Translations under genes and position numbers: made by a program
NCBI GenBank assembly: GCA_965277025.1
Contig: OZ255706.1
Span: 186,001 to 250,000, forward strand
Direction: 5' to 3'
Origin: Methylomarinum sp965277025
Lineage (GTDB): Bacteria > Pseudomonadota > Gammaproteobacteria > Methylococcales > Methylomonadaceae
Length of the DNA: 64,000 bases
In this document: one piece after another, positions 1-7,899 of the stretch
Layout of the letters: every line of letters starts with the position of its first letter
Position numbering within the stretch: position 1 is the first letter of the stretch
Notes under the pieces: model-generated
The model's database searches: none
The model's input: the letters and a program-made list of their open reading frames with translations, nothing else
What the model was told of the DNA's origin: nothing

Positions 1-328
1 GCTCCCGGGGTCCGGCACAGGCTTGCATAACATCGGTGAAACACTGATCATAAGTCACGACGTATTCAGCCTTGCGCAGCCTCTTTTTCAAGCTGCGAGA
101 GATTTTTTCATGCCCCAGAAATAAAACCAGGCGTGGATCAGGTGACCACCACAAAATTGGCTCACCCGGATTAAACCAGGGAAAAATCCCCTGACTGTAG
201 GCATTCAACAGACGTTGAGGCGACAAGCAACCGCCCACCGCCAGCAAACCGTTCGGTTCAGCCAGTGCCGTTTCCGTATCTGGAAACCCCTGCTCCGGCT
301 GAAACGGGTCGAGCATTACCAATTTCAT
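1..328 (-). CDS. aat: Leucyl/phenylalanyl-tRNA--protein transferase, partial (3' end outside window)
   Basis: Reading the minus strand from the ATG at 328 gives an open frame to the window edge (109 codons). It starts MKLVMLDPFQPEQGFPDTET and contains GLLAVGGCLSPQRLLNAYSQ followed by GIFPWFNPGEPILWWSPDPR, the hallmark N-terminal half of the Aat family (about 230-250 residues when complete). Aat transfers Leu or Phe from aminoacyl-tRNA to N-terminal Arg/Lys of proteins, marking them for ClpS/ClpAP degradation in the cytoplasm. It starts 16 bases after the trxB stop on the same strand, so the two are probably co-transcribed; an aat-trxB neighbourhood is also known in enterobacteria. The C-terminal half is not visible. 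Confidence 0.9.
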   Translation of the reverse strand, partial: MKLVMLDPFQPEQGFPDTETALAEPNGLLAVGGCLSPQRLLNAYSQGIFPWFNPGEPILWWSPDPRLVLFLGHEKISRSLKKRLRKAEYVVTYDQCFTDVMQACAGPRE

Positions 329-344
329 TCAGCAGATTTTCAGA

Positions 345-1307
345 TCAGGCTTGCTCGTCCAATGCATCGAGATATTTTTCTGCATCCAGTGCCGCCATAC
401 AGCCGGCGCCGGCTGAGGTAATCGCCTGTTTGTAAACCTGATCCATCACGTCACCCGCCGCAAACACACCTTCCACACTGGTGGCTGTCGCATTACCTTT
501 CAAGCCGCTTTGCACCTTGATATAGCCATTATCCATCTCCAGCTGGCCTGCAAACATCTGGGTATTAGGCTGATGGCCAATGGCGATGAACACGCCATGC
601 ACTTCGATTTCTTTGCTTGAACCATCCTTGACATTCTTGATACGAATGCCGGTCACGCCCATGTCATCACCTAACACCTCCTCCAAAACATGATTCCATT
701 CAATCTCGACATTGCCGGTTTTGGATTTCTCGATCAGCTTGTCCGCCAGAATTTTTTCCGAGCGGAATTTATCGCGCCGATGCACCACCGTCACTTTCGA
801 GGCGATATTGGATAAATACAAAGCTTCCTCAACCGCTGTATTACCGCCGCCTATCACGGCAACCGGTTTGTTTCTGTAGAAAAAACCATCGCAGGTCGCA
901 CAGGCAGAAACCCCTTTTCCTTTAAAGGCTTCTTCAGAAGGCAAGCCTAAATATTTTGCCGATGCGCCGGTGGCGATAATCAAGGCGTCACAGGTATAGC
1001 TGCCAGAATCCCCTTGAAGTTTGAAAGGACGCTGTTTTAAATCCACCTTATTGATATGATCGAAAATAATTTCAGTATCAAAGCGTTCGGCGTGTTTTTG
1101 CATTCTGACCATCAATTCCGGCCCCTGCACGCCGTCTACATCCCCTGGCCAGTTATCCACCTCCGTGGTAGTGGTCAATTGTCCACCCTGCTCCATACCT
1201 GTTATCAACACCGGATTCAAATTCGCCCGGGCAGCATAAATCGCAACCGTGTAACCTGCCGGCCCAGAACCCAATATCAATAATTTACAGTGCTTTGTTT
1301 GCGCCAT
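345..1307 (-). CDS. trxB: Thioredoxin-disulfide reductase TrxB
   Basis: A FAD-dependent, NADPH-using reductase that keeps thioredoxin reduced in the cytoplasm. The product is about 320 residues and nearly collinear with E. coli TrxB. It has the N-terminal FAD-binding motif LGSGPAGYT, then GGQLTTTTEVDNWPG, the redox pair in SACATCDGFF near residues 136-139, the NADPH-binding GGGNTAVEEALYL, and the C-terminal FAD motif GVFAAGDVMD. The frame stays open to 1322 (MTEKEMAQ...), but the start at 1307 (MAQTKHCKLL) matches the family and has a GGAG six bases upstream, so it is preferred. It is divergent from the small gene at 1584. Confidence 0.96.
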   Translation of the reverse strand: MAQTKHCKLLILGSGPAGYTVAIYAARANLNPVLITGMEQGGQLTTTTEVDNWPGDVDGVQGPELMVRMQKHAERFDTEIIFDHINKVDLKQRPFKLQGDSGSYTCDALIIATGASAKYLGLPSEEAFKGKGVSACATCDGFFYRNKPVAVIGGGNTAVEEALYLSNIASKVTVVHRRDKFRSEKILADKLIEKSKTGNVEIEWNHVLEEVLGDDMGVTGIRIKNVKDGSSKEIEVHGVFIAIGHQPNTQMFAGQLEMDNGYIKVQSGLKGNATATSVEGVFAAGDVMDQVYKQAITSAGAGCMAALDAEKYLDALDEQA

Positions 1308-1583
1308 TTCCTTCTCCGTCATTTATTCAGCTGTCGCTATTATACGGGGTAAACTCCGGGCATTAAACCATTTGAAAAATAGCGATTTAAGAGGAGTTGC
1401 TTAATTTATGCGAGAATCCTCAGTCAAGCACTATTGCCGATGCTCAACAGTCTTTCCGGTACCTGACTGGCCACACAAAGAGAAGCCTGAGCGGAGATGA
1501 TGCACTCAGAAGCGTTATTTTTGCCACTATTGATTTTTCTGGTAACATCAAGATCGCAGACATTTATTCATGAGGGGGGAATC

Positions 1584-1823
1584 ATGTCAAAATGTTCTTT
1601 TTGTGGCGCATCTCAAGAAACACATTACCCGTTGTGTCATGCCTGTGGCTCAATCCGTTATCCTATTGAAAAAATAAAATCACAGGCGAGTCCGACTCTC
1701 GACAAAAAAATCAAGCTTACCGCTTCTATTGCCGCTGCCCTGGTCGTTCCAGGCGCATTCCTCCTGCTGGCGTATATGGGCGCCAATCATTTAAGCCGCA
1801 AAATCAAAAAACCAAAGCCGTAA
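1584..1823 (+). CDS. Small zinc-ribbon-like single-TM protein, unknown function
   Basis: I do not recognise this gene. The preferred start is the ATG at 1584, preceded by a strong purine-rich ribosome site (GAGGGGGGA, four bases before); the frame is open upstream to 1497, but that part looks non-coding. The 79-residue product begins MSKCSFCGASQETHYPLCHACGS, giving two CxxC knuckles (residues 4-7 and about 17-20) typical of a zinc ribbon. A linker follows, then one hydrophobic helix (ASIAAALVVPGAFLLLAYMG) and a short basic tail ending KIKKPKP. This suggests a small inner-membrane protein with a cytoplasmic metal-binding head. It lies between divergent trxB and ftsK. Confidence 0.7.
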   Translation: MSKCSFCGASQETHYPLCHACGSIRYPIEKIKSQASPTLDKKIKLTASIAAALVVPGAFLLLAYMGANHLSRKIKKPKP

Positions 1824-1975
1824 GCGTTTAATCCAGCCTTTTTACAAACGTCGAACAATATACAGTCCGGTGCGCGCCGGGATAGTGTATAGTTCAGCCC
1901 CCCTAAGAATTTCTTAATGTAAAATATTCATTTATTCATCTATAATAATGTTTTAAAAAGTTTTTATGACGAGTT

Positions 1976-4246
1976 ATGGTTGCAGTTATCGAAAAAGAGA
2001 ATACCATTCGGGGGCTACGCGAAGTCGCTTTTTTGTTTTTCGCCAGCATTTCCCTGTTTTTCCTTATCTCATTACTCACTTTCAGTAATGAAGATGCCGG
2101 CTGGACGCACAGCGGCACAACATCTGCAATAAAAAATGCCGGAGGAGTCATTGGCGCCTGGCTGGCGGACTTTTCTTTAAGTTTTTTTGGCCTGATGGCA
2201 TTTTTATTTCCCATCATGCTGTTTTGGCACGGTTTTCTTAACTACACCCAAGCCAAGCAAAAAGGCAACCGCTGGATTCTGACCATCCGCTGGAGCGGTT
2301 TTATCGCCACCCTGCTGTCTGGCTCGGCCTTGTTTTATCTGCATCTTTTGCGGGTTCCATTGGAACTGCCCACCACGACCGGTGGCATTATTGGCCAGGA
2401 AATTGGCAATCACTTACTGATTTTGCTTGGTGACTCCGGCGCAACTTTATTGCTGTTAGCCGTTTTTTTGGCCGGCATTACCTTATTTACCGGTTTGTCC
2501 TGGTTTAAAGTAATGGATCTGGTTGGTAAATGGACGTTGATCGCCTGCCGCTTTATTGGACAAAAAAGCCAGCATGCCTGGCAGCAACGCAAAAGCCACC
2601 AACAACCGGCATCTGCCGCCAAACCAAAGCCGTCACCTAAAGACAAACCGGCCAAGAAATCCAAAATCAAGATTGCGCCACTGATGAATACTATGGAAGT
2701 GAGTAAACGCAGCATCAAGGAAAAGCAAATCGACCTGTTCGATAGCAAAGACATAACAGGCGCACTTCCTCCTTTATCACTGCTAGAAAAACGGAAAATA
2801 AAAATCAAGCGTTATTCCGAGAGTGAACTGGAAGAATTGTCACGCTTGGTGGAAGATGTCTTGCAGGATTACAACATTGTTGCAGAAGTGGTCGCGGTAC
2901 TCCCCGGCCCTGTGATCACCCGCTTTGAATTAAGCCTGGCCGCCGGCGTAAAAGTCAGCCGTATCACAGGCCTGGCCAAGGATTTAGCGCGCGGGCTTTC
3001 AGTTACCAGTATACGCGTGGTGGAAGTTATCGAAGGAAAATCTGTCATTGGCCTGGAAATTCCTAACCAGGAACGGGAAATTGTTTCTTTACAGGATTTA
3101 CTGGCCTCCAAAGCCTTTGAAAAAGCACGCTCCAATCTGACCCTGGCAATGGGCAAGGATACTTCCGGCAAACCGGTCATGGCTGATCTGGGCAAAATGC
3201 CGCATGCACTGGTGGCGGGGACGACGGGCTCAGGTAAGTCGGTCGCTATCAATACCATGATTTTGAGCCTTTTGTACAAATCCACACCTGAACAAATCCG
3301 CCTCATCATGATTGACCCTAAAATGCTGGAGCTTTCAGTTTACGAAGGCATCCCGCATTTATTGACACCGGTAGTCACCGACATGAAAGACGCACAAAAC
3401 GCACTGCGTTGGTCGGTTGCCGAAATGGAATGGCGCTATAAGCTGATGTCAAAACTGGGAGTACGAAATATCGCCGGTTTCAACCAACTGATCAATGAAG
3501 CGAATGCCAAAGGTGAGCCGATTCCTGATCCGTTGTTTCAAAATACCGATCCGTTAGCCGAAACAACGGAAATACCCACATTGGAAACCTTGCCCAGCAT
3601 TATCATTGTCATCGACGAATTGGCTGACATGATGATGATTGTCGGCAAAAAGGTTGAAGAACTGATTGCCCGGCTGGCGCAAAAAGCCCGGGCGGCCGGC
3701 ATCCATCTGATTTTGGCCACCCAACGGCCGTCAGTGGATGTATTAACAGGCCTGATCAAGGCCAATATTCCCACCCGGATTTCCTTTCAGGTATCATCTC
3801 GCATCGATTCGCGGACGATACTGGATCAATCTGGCGCAGAGGCATTATTAGGTAATGGCGATATGCTGTTTTTACCTTCCGGCACCAGTATTCCAATTCG
3901 CGCACATGGCGCTTTTGTCGATGATAATGAAGTCCACCGGGTCGTTGAGTTCCTGAAAAAGACAGGACCTGTCAATTACCTGGAAGAAATCACCCAGGAA
4001 CGCAGTGACAGTGGTGACATCAATACTGGCAGTGAGAACAGCGAACTGGACAGTCTTTATGATGAAGCTGTCGCTTTTGTTACCGAGAGCCGCAAGGCGT
4101 CTATTTCCAGTGTACAACGCCGTTTTAAAGTCGGCTACAACCGTGCCGCCCGTATGATCGAGGAAATGGAAGCACAAGGTGTGGTCAGCGCACCCCAGTC
4201 TGGTGGCAGCCGCGAAGTCATCGCCCCGCCACCACCGAAAGCTTGA
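1976..4246 (+). CDS. ftsK: DNA translocase FtsK
   Basis: Septum-anchored, ATP-driven DNA pump that clears and aligns chromosome termini for XerCD/dif resolution during division. The 756-residue product has about four N-terminal TM segments (residues 15-185), then a short Lys/Pro-rich linker (much shorter than the roughly 600 residues of E. coli). The motor follows, with Walker A GTTGSGKSV near residue 415 and Walker B IIIVIDELADMM near 541. The C-terminal winged-helix gamma domain (SVQRRFKVGYNRAARMIEEM) would read KOPS-type polar sequences. The length is typical of compact SpoIIIE/FtsK proteins. The gene is in single file with the small membrane gene that starts one base after its stop. Confidence 0.96.
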   Translation: MVAVIEKENTIRGLREVAFLFFASISLFFLISLLTFSNEDAGWTHSGTTSAIKNAGGVIGAWLADFSLSFFGLMAFLFPIMLFWHGFLNYTQAKQKGNRWILTIRWSGFIATLLSGSALFYLHLLRVPLELPTTTGGIIGQEIGNHLLILLGDSGATLLLLAVFLAGITLFTGLSWFKVMDLVGKWTLIACRFIGQKSQHAWQQRKSHQQPASAAKPKPSPKDKPAKKSKIKIAPLMNTMEVSKRSIKEKQIDLFDSKDITGALPPLSLLEKRKIKIKRYSESELEELSRLVEDVLQDYNIVAEVVAVLPGPVITRFELSLAAGVKVSRITGLAKDLARGLSVTSIRVVEVIEGKSVIGLEIPNQEREIVSLQDLLASKAFEKARSNLTLAMGKDTSGKPVMADLGKMPHALVAGTTGSGKSVAINTMILSLLYKSTPEQIRLIMIDPKMLELSVYEGIPHLLTPVVTDMKDAQNALRWSVAEMEWRYKLMSKLGVRNIAGFNQLINEANAKGEPIPDPLFQNTDPLAETTEIPTLETLPSIIIVIDELADMMMIVGKKVEELIARLAQKARAAGIHLILATQRPSVDVLTGLIKANIPTRISFQVSSRIDSRTILDQSGAEALLGNGDMLFLPSGTSIPIRAHGAFVDDNEVHRVVEFLKKTGPVNYLEEITQERSDSGDINTGSENSELDSLYDEAVAFVTESRKASISSVQRRFKVGYNRAARMIEEMEAQGVVSAPQSGGSREVIAPPPPKA

Positions 4247-4247
4247 T

Positions 4248-4433
4248 ATGAGTTCTTATATCCTCGGCCTGATTGTTTTACTGTTTATTGCGGCGCTAGC
4301 AAGTTTTCTGCTGTGCCGCAAAAAGGCGGTCGAACCCGGCGTCAGGCTGATGTTGTTTGTGCTCTATTTCTGGGCTATCGCCTTTGCCCTGACAGGATTG
4401 TTTGCATTGGGTTATTTTCTGCTGAACCGATAG
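4248..4433 (+). CDS. Small two-TM membrane protein, unknown function
   Basis: The ATG at 4248 sits one base after the ftsK stop, which implies co-translation with ftsK. The 61-residue product begins MSSYILGLIVLLFIAALASF and has two hydrophobic stretches separated by a Cys/Lys/Arg-rich turn (LLCRKKAVEPGVR), the second running up to the C-terminus (GLFALGYFLLNR). I do not recognise a family. In many gammaproteobacteria ftsK is followed by lolA; here this gene takes that place. The frame is open further upstream (from 4179) inside ftsK, but that part is a shadow of the ftsK coding sequence. Confidence 0.65.
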   Translation: MSSYILGLIVLLFIAALASFLLCRKKAVEPGVRLMLFVLYFWAIAFALTGLFALGYFLLNR

Positions 4434-4481
4434 CTAAGTTGTACAGCGCCATTTTTCCTTGCCGGATTGAACAACTGTAAG

Positions 4482-4508
4482 TTAACCCAGCTTTGTCATC
4501 AATAACTT
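4482..4508 (+). repeat. Dispersed 27-bp repeat, copy 1 (inverted relative to copy 2)
   Basis: The segment begins TTAACCCAGCTTTGTCATCA and continues AATAACTT. Its reverse complement recurs at 7242-7268 with one mismatch. It lies in the short gap between the 61-residue ORF and the interrupted gene. Confidence 0.6.
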
Positions 4509-4532
4509 GTAGCTGTATGGCGCTCTACAAAC

Positions 4533-4997
4533 TCAGTCTATTTTAAGATCCATGGACTCGTCAGAATTACGCAAAATCAAGGTTTTGATTTGCGCCTGTG
4601 AATAATTACCCAAAACATCCATTTCACCAATCAGGTCCTGGCGAATCTTGATGGTCAGATTGGCCAGCGCCATCGAGATTTCATTGCCGTTATCCTGTAT
4701 CGTGCCATTGGTGACACAATCGGTCAGCACAGCAAGAAAATCGTGAAATTCACTCAATACCTCTGGTGATGAGAAAATCGCCAGCCTGTGCATAATGAAA
4801 CGCAAACGCACCAAGTCTTTTTCATCAATCTGCTCAACCAATGACATGGCCTCGATACGATCGATCAAATCCTCATAGGTTTTGGTTTTTAGTTCAATGA
4901 ACTTGATGCTTTGTTCTTTTTCAATCTCAACCGCTGTCTGCTGATTCAGCAACAAGGCAGTAATCAGAACGGTCGCCACCGTTCCCAGAATTATCAA
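4533..4997 (-). pseudogene. 3' part of a two-TM membrane protein gene, split by an IS
   Basis: This is the downstream part of a gene whose 5' end lies at 6020-6161. Deleting 1,029 bp (the IS at 4998-6019 plus one 7-bp target copy) rejoins the frame exactly: 200 codons from the ATG at 6161 to the TGA at 4533. The restored 199-residue product has two N-terminal TM helices, the second being IILGTVATVLITALLLNQQ. A mostly helical cytoplasmic part follows, rich in acidic and hydrophobic residues (EKEQSIKFIELKTKTYEDLI, then IEAMSLVEQIDEKDLVRLRF). I do not recognise the family. The start overlaps the slyD stop (TAATG), so it was a slyD operon partner. It is now presumably inactive. Confidence 0.8.
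4991..4997. repeat. Target-site duplication TTATCAA, left
   Basis: TTATCAA at 4991-4997 is repeated at 6020-6026, directly flanking the IS at 4998-6019. It shows a simple transposition event with no later rearrangement. Confidence 0.85.
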
Positions 4998-6019
4998 CTG
5001 ATGTTACGCGCTACGCCGGATAATTGATAAAATTTGAGGATGAACAAAGAGAAATTAGCCATGATAGTATCACGCGTTTTTTATCGTCCAGAGCGTATAC
5101 ATCAAAAGACCTCTGGCTGGAGGTTAAACGAACAGTCCGGAAGATTGAAGAAGAAACGGGGTGTTTGATTTTTGACGATACCATCCAGGAGAAGCAATGG
5201 ACAGACGAGAATGAAGTCATTTGTTGGCATTATGACCATTGCCAGGGGCGGTCAGTCAAAGGCATCAATCTATTGAATGCCTTGTATCATACGGGCAATG
5301 TTTCGATACCCGTAGCCTTTGAAGTGGTCAAAAAACCGATTCAGTTTTGTGATATCAAAACAAAGCAGGTTAAACGAATGGCTACGGTGACCAAAAATGA
5401 GCTGATGCGTGCGATGATTCAACAGTGTTTGAACAATCGGCTTCAATTTCGCTATGTGTTGATGGATAGCTGGTTTACGGCTAAAGAGAATCTGGAGTTT
5501 ATTGTTGACAAAGACAAACATTTCATTGGGGCTTTAAAGGATAATTGCCTGGTGACGTTGAACGTTGACGACAAGAAACAAGGAAAATTTACCCGTGTCA
5601 GTGACATTGCATTAGAGGATAAACAAGCAGTTCGCGGCTGGCTAAAAGGCTACCCACATGAAGTCTTGATTGTCCGGCGAATCTTTACAAACAAAGACGG
5701 CAGTACGGCAACCGTTAATCTGGTGTGCAGTGATTTAACATTAACGGGTAAAAAGGTTGCGGCAATCTATCAGAAACGCTGGAAAGTCGAAGAATTTCAT
5801 AAATCATTGAAATCCAATGCCGGGTTGGCAAAGTCGCCTACTCGTACCCCAACAACACAAAACAATCATATTTTTATGGCCATTATGGCGGTCTTTAAAC
5901 TGGAGTGTCTCAAAATAAAACACCAAACCAATCATTTTGCTTTGAAGGCTAAATTATATATCAAGGCCATTCGGCAGGCTTTTGCTGAATTGCAACAATT
6001 CAAGACCGCGTAACATCAG
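4998..6019 (+). mobile_element. IS701-like (IS4 superfamily) insertion sequence, 1,022 bp
   Basis: The ends are perfect 13-bp inverted repeats (CTGATGTTACGCG at the left, its complement at the right), flanked by a 7-bp duplication TTATCAA. The element holds one DDE transposase gene. It interrupts a 199-codon membrane-protein gene in the slyD operon. The transposase starts only 26 bp from the left end and lacks about 40 N-terminal residues present in the 361-residue relatives elsewhere in this window, so this copy may be an internally deleted derivative. Confidence 0.88.
5024..6013 (+). CDS. DDE transposase, IS701-like / IS4 superfamily
   Basis: A 329-residue product read from a TTG at 5024. 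It contains the first catalytic region CLIFDDTIQEK, a second Asp in YVLMDSWFTAKENLEFI, and a Y-(2)-R-(3)-E-(6)-K signature in IYQKRWKVEEFHKSLK, the IS4-superfamily mark. The ISHDSITRFLSSRAYTSKDL block aligns with SHDSVNRFLNREHYTGRDLY of the 361-residue transposases at 38787 and 50528, but about 40 upstream residues are missing here. The real start may be non-standard or the 5' end deleted, so activity is uncertain. Confidence 0.85.
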   Translation: MIKFEDEQREISHDSITRFLSSRAYTSKDLWLEVKRTVRKIEEETGCLIFDDTIQEKQWTDENEVICWHYDHCQGRSVKGINLLNALYHTGNVSIPVAFEVVKKPIQFCDIKTKQVKRMATVTKNELMRAMIQQCLNNRLQFRYVLMDSWFTAKENLEFIVDKDKHFIGALKDNCLVTLNVDDKKQGKFTRVSDIALEDKQAVRGWLKGYPHEVLIVRRIFTNKDGSTATVNLVCSDLTLTGKKVAAIYQKRWKVEEFHKSLKSNAGLAKSPTRTPTTQNNHIFMAIMAVFKLECLKIKHQTNHFALKAKLYIKAIRQAFAELQQFKTA

Positions 6020-6161
6020 TTATCAAGACGATTTCCTGGGTGAATGGCGTCGAATCGGTGACGCCATAGGCATAACGTAAAAAGGCGTAGCCACCGACAA
6101 CGGTAACCGCTGTCAGTAGCAGCAACACCATTTTTTTAGTCGTTAATACATCAGATCGCAT
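6020..6161 (-). pseudogene. 5' part of the IS-split two-TM membrane protein gene
   Basis: From the ATG at 6161 the minus strand reads MRSDVLTTKKMVLLLLTAVT, continues with VVGGYAFLRYAYGVTDSTPF, and runs into the IS at 6019. The first TM helix is in this fragment. The ATG overlaps the slyD stop by one base (TAATG), indicating translational coupling. With the IS and one TTATCAA copy removed, the frame continues without a break into the fragment ending at 4533. Confidence 0.8.
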
Positions 6162-6637
6162 TAGTGCTGACAGCCTTCTCCATGTACATGGCCGTGCGCC
6201 AATTCATCTTCTGTCGCATCTCTGACGTCAGTGACTTCCACATCAAAAGTCAGTGCTTCCCCTGCCAGAGGGTGATTGCCATCAATGGTCACTTCATCGC
6301 CATTAACTTCGATCACGGTAATGATGCCCGGACCATTGCTGACCTGCGCCTGAAACTGCATACCGGGCTCAACCGGCATACCTTCGAACATGCTTTTTGG
6401 CACCACCTGAATCATTTCCGCCTGCTTTTCGCCATAAGCTTCTTCGGCTGGAATATTCACGGTAAATTTGTCCCCGACATCTTTACCTTCCAAGGCATTT
6501 TCCAGACCTGGAATAATATTGCCCGAACCATGTAAATAGGTTAATGGCTCTGAACCTTCTGAACTGTCGAGCTTTTCACCAGCATCATTGGTTAAGGTAT
6601 AATGAATGGAAACCGCTTTTTTATCTGAAATTTGCAT
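6161..6637 (-). CDS. slyD: FKBP-type peptidyl-prolyl cis-trans isomerase, SlyD type
   Basis: A 158-residue cytoplasmic prolyl isomerase and chaperone. The FKBP half-barrel is split by an IF (insert-in-flap) domain, visible as AEEAYGEKQAEMIQVVPKSM between the two FKBP parts. LDSSEGSEPLTYLHGSGNII and GLENALEGKDVGDKF are standard SlyD blocks. The C-terminus GHVHGEGCQH is a short His/Cys tail that may bind Ni or Zn, far shorter than the metal tail of E. coli SlyD. It is followed by, and overlaps, the now IS-split membrane gene. Confidence 0.93.
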   Translation of the reverse strand: MQISDKKAVSIHYTLTNDAGEKLDSSEGSEPLTYLHGSGNIIPGLENALEGKDVGDKFTVNIPAEEAYGEKQAEMIQVVPKSMFEGMPVEPGMQFQAQVSNGPGIITVIEVNGDEVTIDGNHPLAGEALTFDVEVTDVRDATEDELAHGHVHGEGCQH

Positions 6638-6712
6638 AATAAATAGTTACGTTTTAGAGCATCGCTCTGTAAAAAAAGCTTACTATCATATAATGTTTTA
6701 ACGCAAAAGAAC

Positions 6713-7208
6713 ATGGCCCGCTGGAAACCACCCCGTCCAAAATCATCCCCCTATATCACACAGCAAGGCTATCAGCATCTTGAGAGCGAACTGAATGAAC
6801 TGTGGCAAAAGCGCAAGGAAGTTACCGCTGCATTATCTGCCGCTGCCGCGGAAGGTGACCGCTCGGAAAATGCCGAATATATCTACCGGAAAAAAGAACT
6901 GCGCGGTATCGACCGGCGCATCCATTACTTACAAAAACGCCTGCCATCACTCACTGTGCCCTTCCAACCAGGATCAGGTTTTTTTGGGCGCCTGGGTGAC
7001 ATTGGAAAAAGAAGATGGCGAAGAAATTTGTTACCGTATCGTCGGCGCCGATGAAATCGATGCTAAAAAAAACTATATCAGCCTGGACTCGCCTTTAGCC
7101 CGCGCCTTACTGAAAAAAACCTTCCAGGATGAAGTGCAAATCAAAAACGGCGATAATCCGGTGGTTTGTTACACCATTGTCGATATCGATTATGAACAAC
7201 CTGCTTAA
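6713..7208 (+). pseudogene. greB: Transcription elongation factor GreB, frameshifted
   Basis: GreB rescues backtracked RNA polymerase by stimulating transcript cleavage. Frame 1 (6713-7054) gives the N-terminal coiled coil, with YITQQGYQHLESELNELWQK and AAAEGDRSENAEYIYRKKEL carrying the acidic tip, up to KRLPSLTV. The C-terminal FKBP-like domain continues in the +1 frame as NQDQVFLGAWVTLEKEDGEE through SLDSPLARALLKKTF, ending at 7208. Removing one C from the CCC at 6959-6961 restores one GreB-length frame (about 164 residues). Either the gene is broken or one base is wrong in the sequence. It is divergent from slyD. Confidence 0.88.
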
Positions 7209-7241
7209 GCCAGCCCTGTCATTGCAGAGCTATACATTTAT

Positions 7242-7268
7242 AAGTTATTGGTGACAAAGCTGGGTTAA
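7242..7268 (-). repeat. Dispersed 27-bp repeat, copy 2
   Basis: The minus-strand sequence begins TTAACCCAGCTTTGTCACCA, matching 4482-4508 with one mismatch but in the opposite orientation. The two copies bracket slyD, greB and the IS-split gene. Confidence 0.6.
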
Positions 7269-7377
7269 GAAATCGTATGTTAAGGGAACGCATGCAAAAA
7301 CACCGCCCGCCAAAATGATGTCGACACTTATCAATAGCGCACCATGTCATTTCATTCTTTGAAAACATTTCCGCTGG

Positions 7378-7404
7378 CCTGTATGAAGCAACGCGGAATA
7401 CAGG
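7378..7404. repeat. REP-like hairpin, left half of a doublet
   Basis: The arms CCTGTAT and ATACAGG flank a GAAGCAACGCGGA core. It has the same design as the hairpin 20 bp downstream but in the opposite orientation. Confidence 0.6.
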
Positions 7405-7424
7405 AAGATGGTGGCTCCGATTGC

Positions 7425-7452
7425 CCCGGATTCCGTTTCACTTCATCCGGGC
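7425..7452. repeat. REP-like hairpin, right half of a doublet
   Basis: The arms CCCGGAT and ATCCGGG flank TCCGTTTCACTTC. Read on the other strand, the GATGAAGTGAAACGGAAT core resembles the GTATGAAGCAACGCGGAATA of the upstream hairpin, so the two form an inverted pair, the arrangement called a REPIN. Confidence 0.6.
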
Positions 7453-7825
7453 TACTTGTTTATTCCTCCTCTGCTTTGCTCACAAAAATTTCATAGCGTC
7501 TATACTCAAATAAATGCTGAACAGATCTCTCCGATTTGTTAGTACCGATAAGTCAATTATTTATTACTATTGATTCTAGGAGGCTGTCGGGTTTTGGGGT
7601 TCGTGACGAGACGAGTGGGAAATCGAGTGTTTTTTCTCTTTTGGTAGCGCTACGTGATGCTACGCAATGAAAAAAAGCGGAAAAATACGCCGTCCCCTCT
7701 GTCGCAGTAGAATCATCCATAATCCAACAGTCTCTTATTGACACCTCTTTGTGTTGCTAAAAGTTTGATTTAATCAGGCTTTTTCTTAACTCTATATTTA
7801 TCAACGCTTACGAAATTTTTAAAAA

Positions 7826-7899
7826 ATGGCAACTAACGCAAAATTACATCCCATTTACCGACAAGCAGACAAGATAATGATGTATGTCATTATCTTTCT
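7826..7899 (+). pseudogene. 5' end of a methyl-accepting chemotaxis protein gene, cut off by IS66
   Basis: The ATG at 7826 opens MATNAKLHPIYRQADKIMMY and continues VIIF up to the IS66 element at 7900. Joining it to 9613 (one 8-bp target copy removed) gives an unbroken 499-codon frame ending at 11035. The junction completes the first TM helix: MMYVIIFLYIFSLALANWHD. Confidence 0.85.
7892..7899. repeat. Target-site duplication ATCTTTCT, left
   Basis: ATCTTTCT at 7892-7899 recurs at 9605-9612 on the far side of the element. Eight bases is the normal IS66 duplication length. Confidence 0.88.

Larger units (their letters stand above)
7209..7825. other. 617-bp gene-free stretch with repeats
   Basis: Between greB and the chemoreceptor start I see no credible gene. 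The stretch holds the second copy of the 27-bp repeat (7242-7268) and two REP-like hairpins (7378-7404 and 7425-7452). A 63-codon open frame on the minus strand (7553-7744) has no recognisable features or ribosome site. Confidence 0.6.

Noticed and set aside
7553..7744. A 63-codon minus-strand open frame near the chemoreceptor
   Set aside because: It has no ribosome site, no recognisable motif and biased low-complexity sequence; it lies in a repeat-rich gap and could be the remnant of an IS end.
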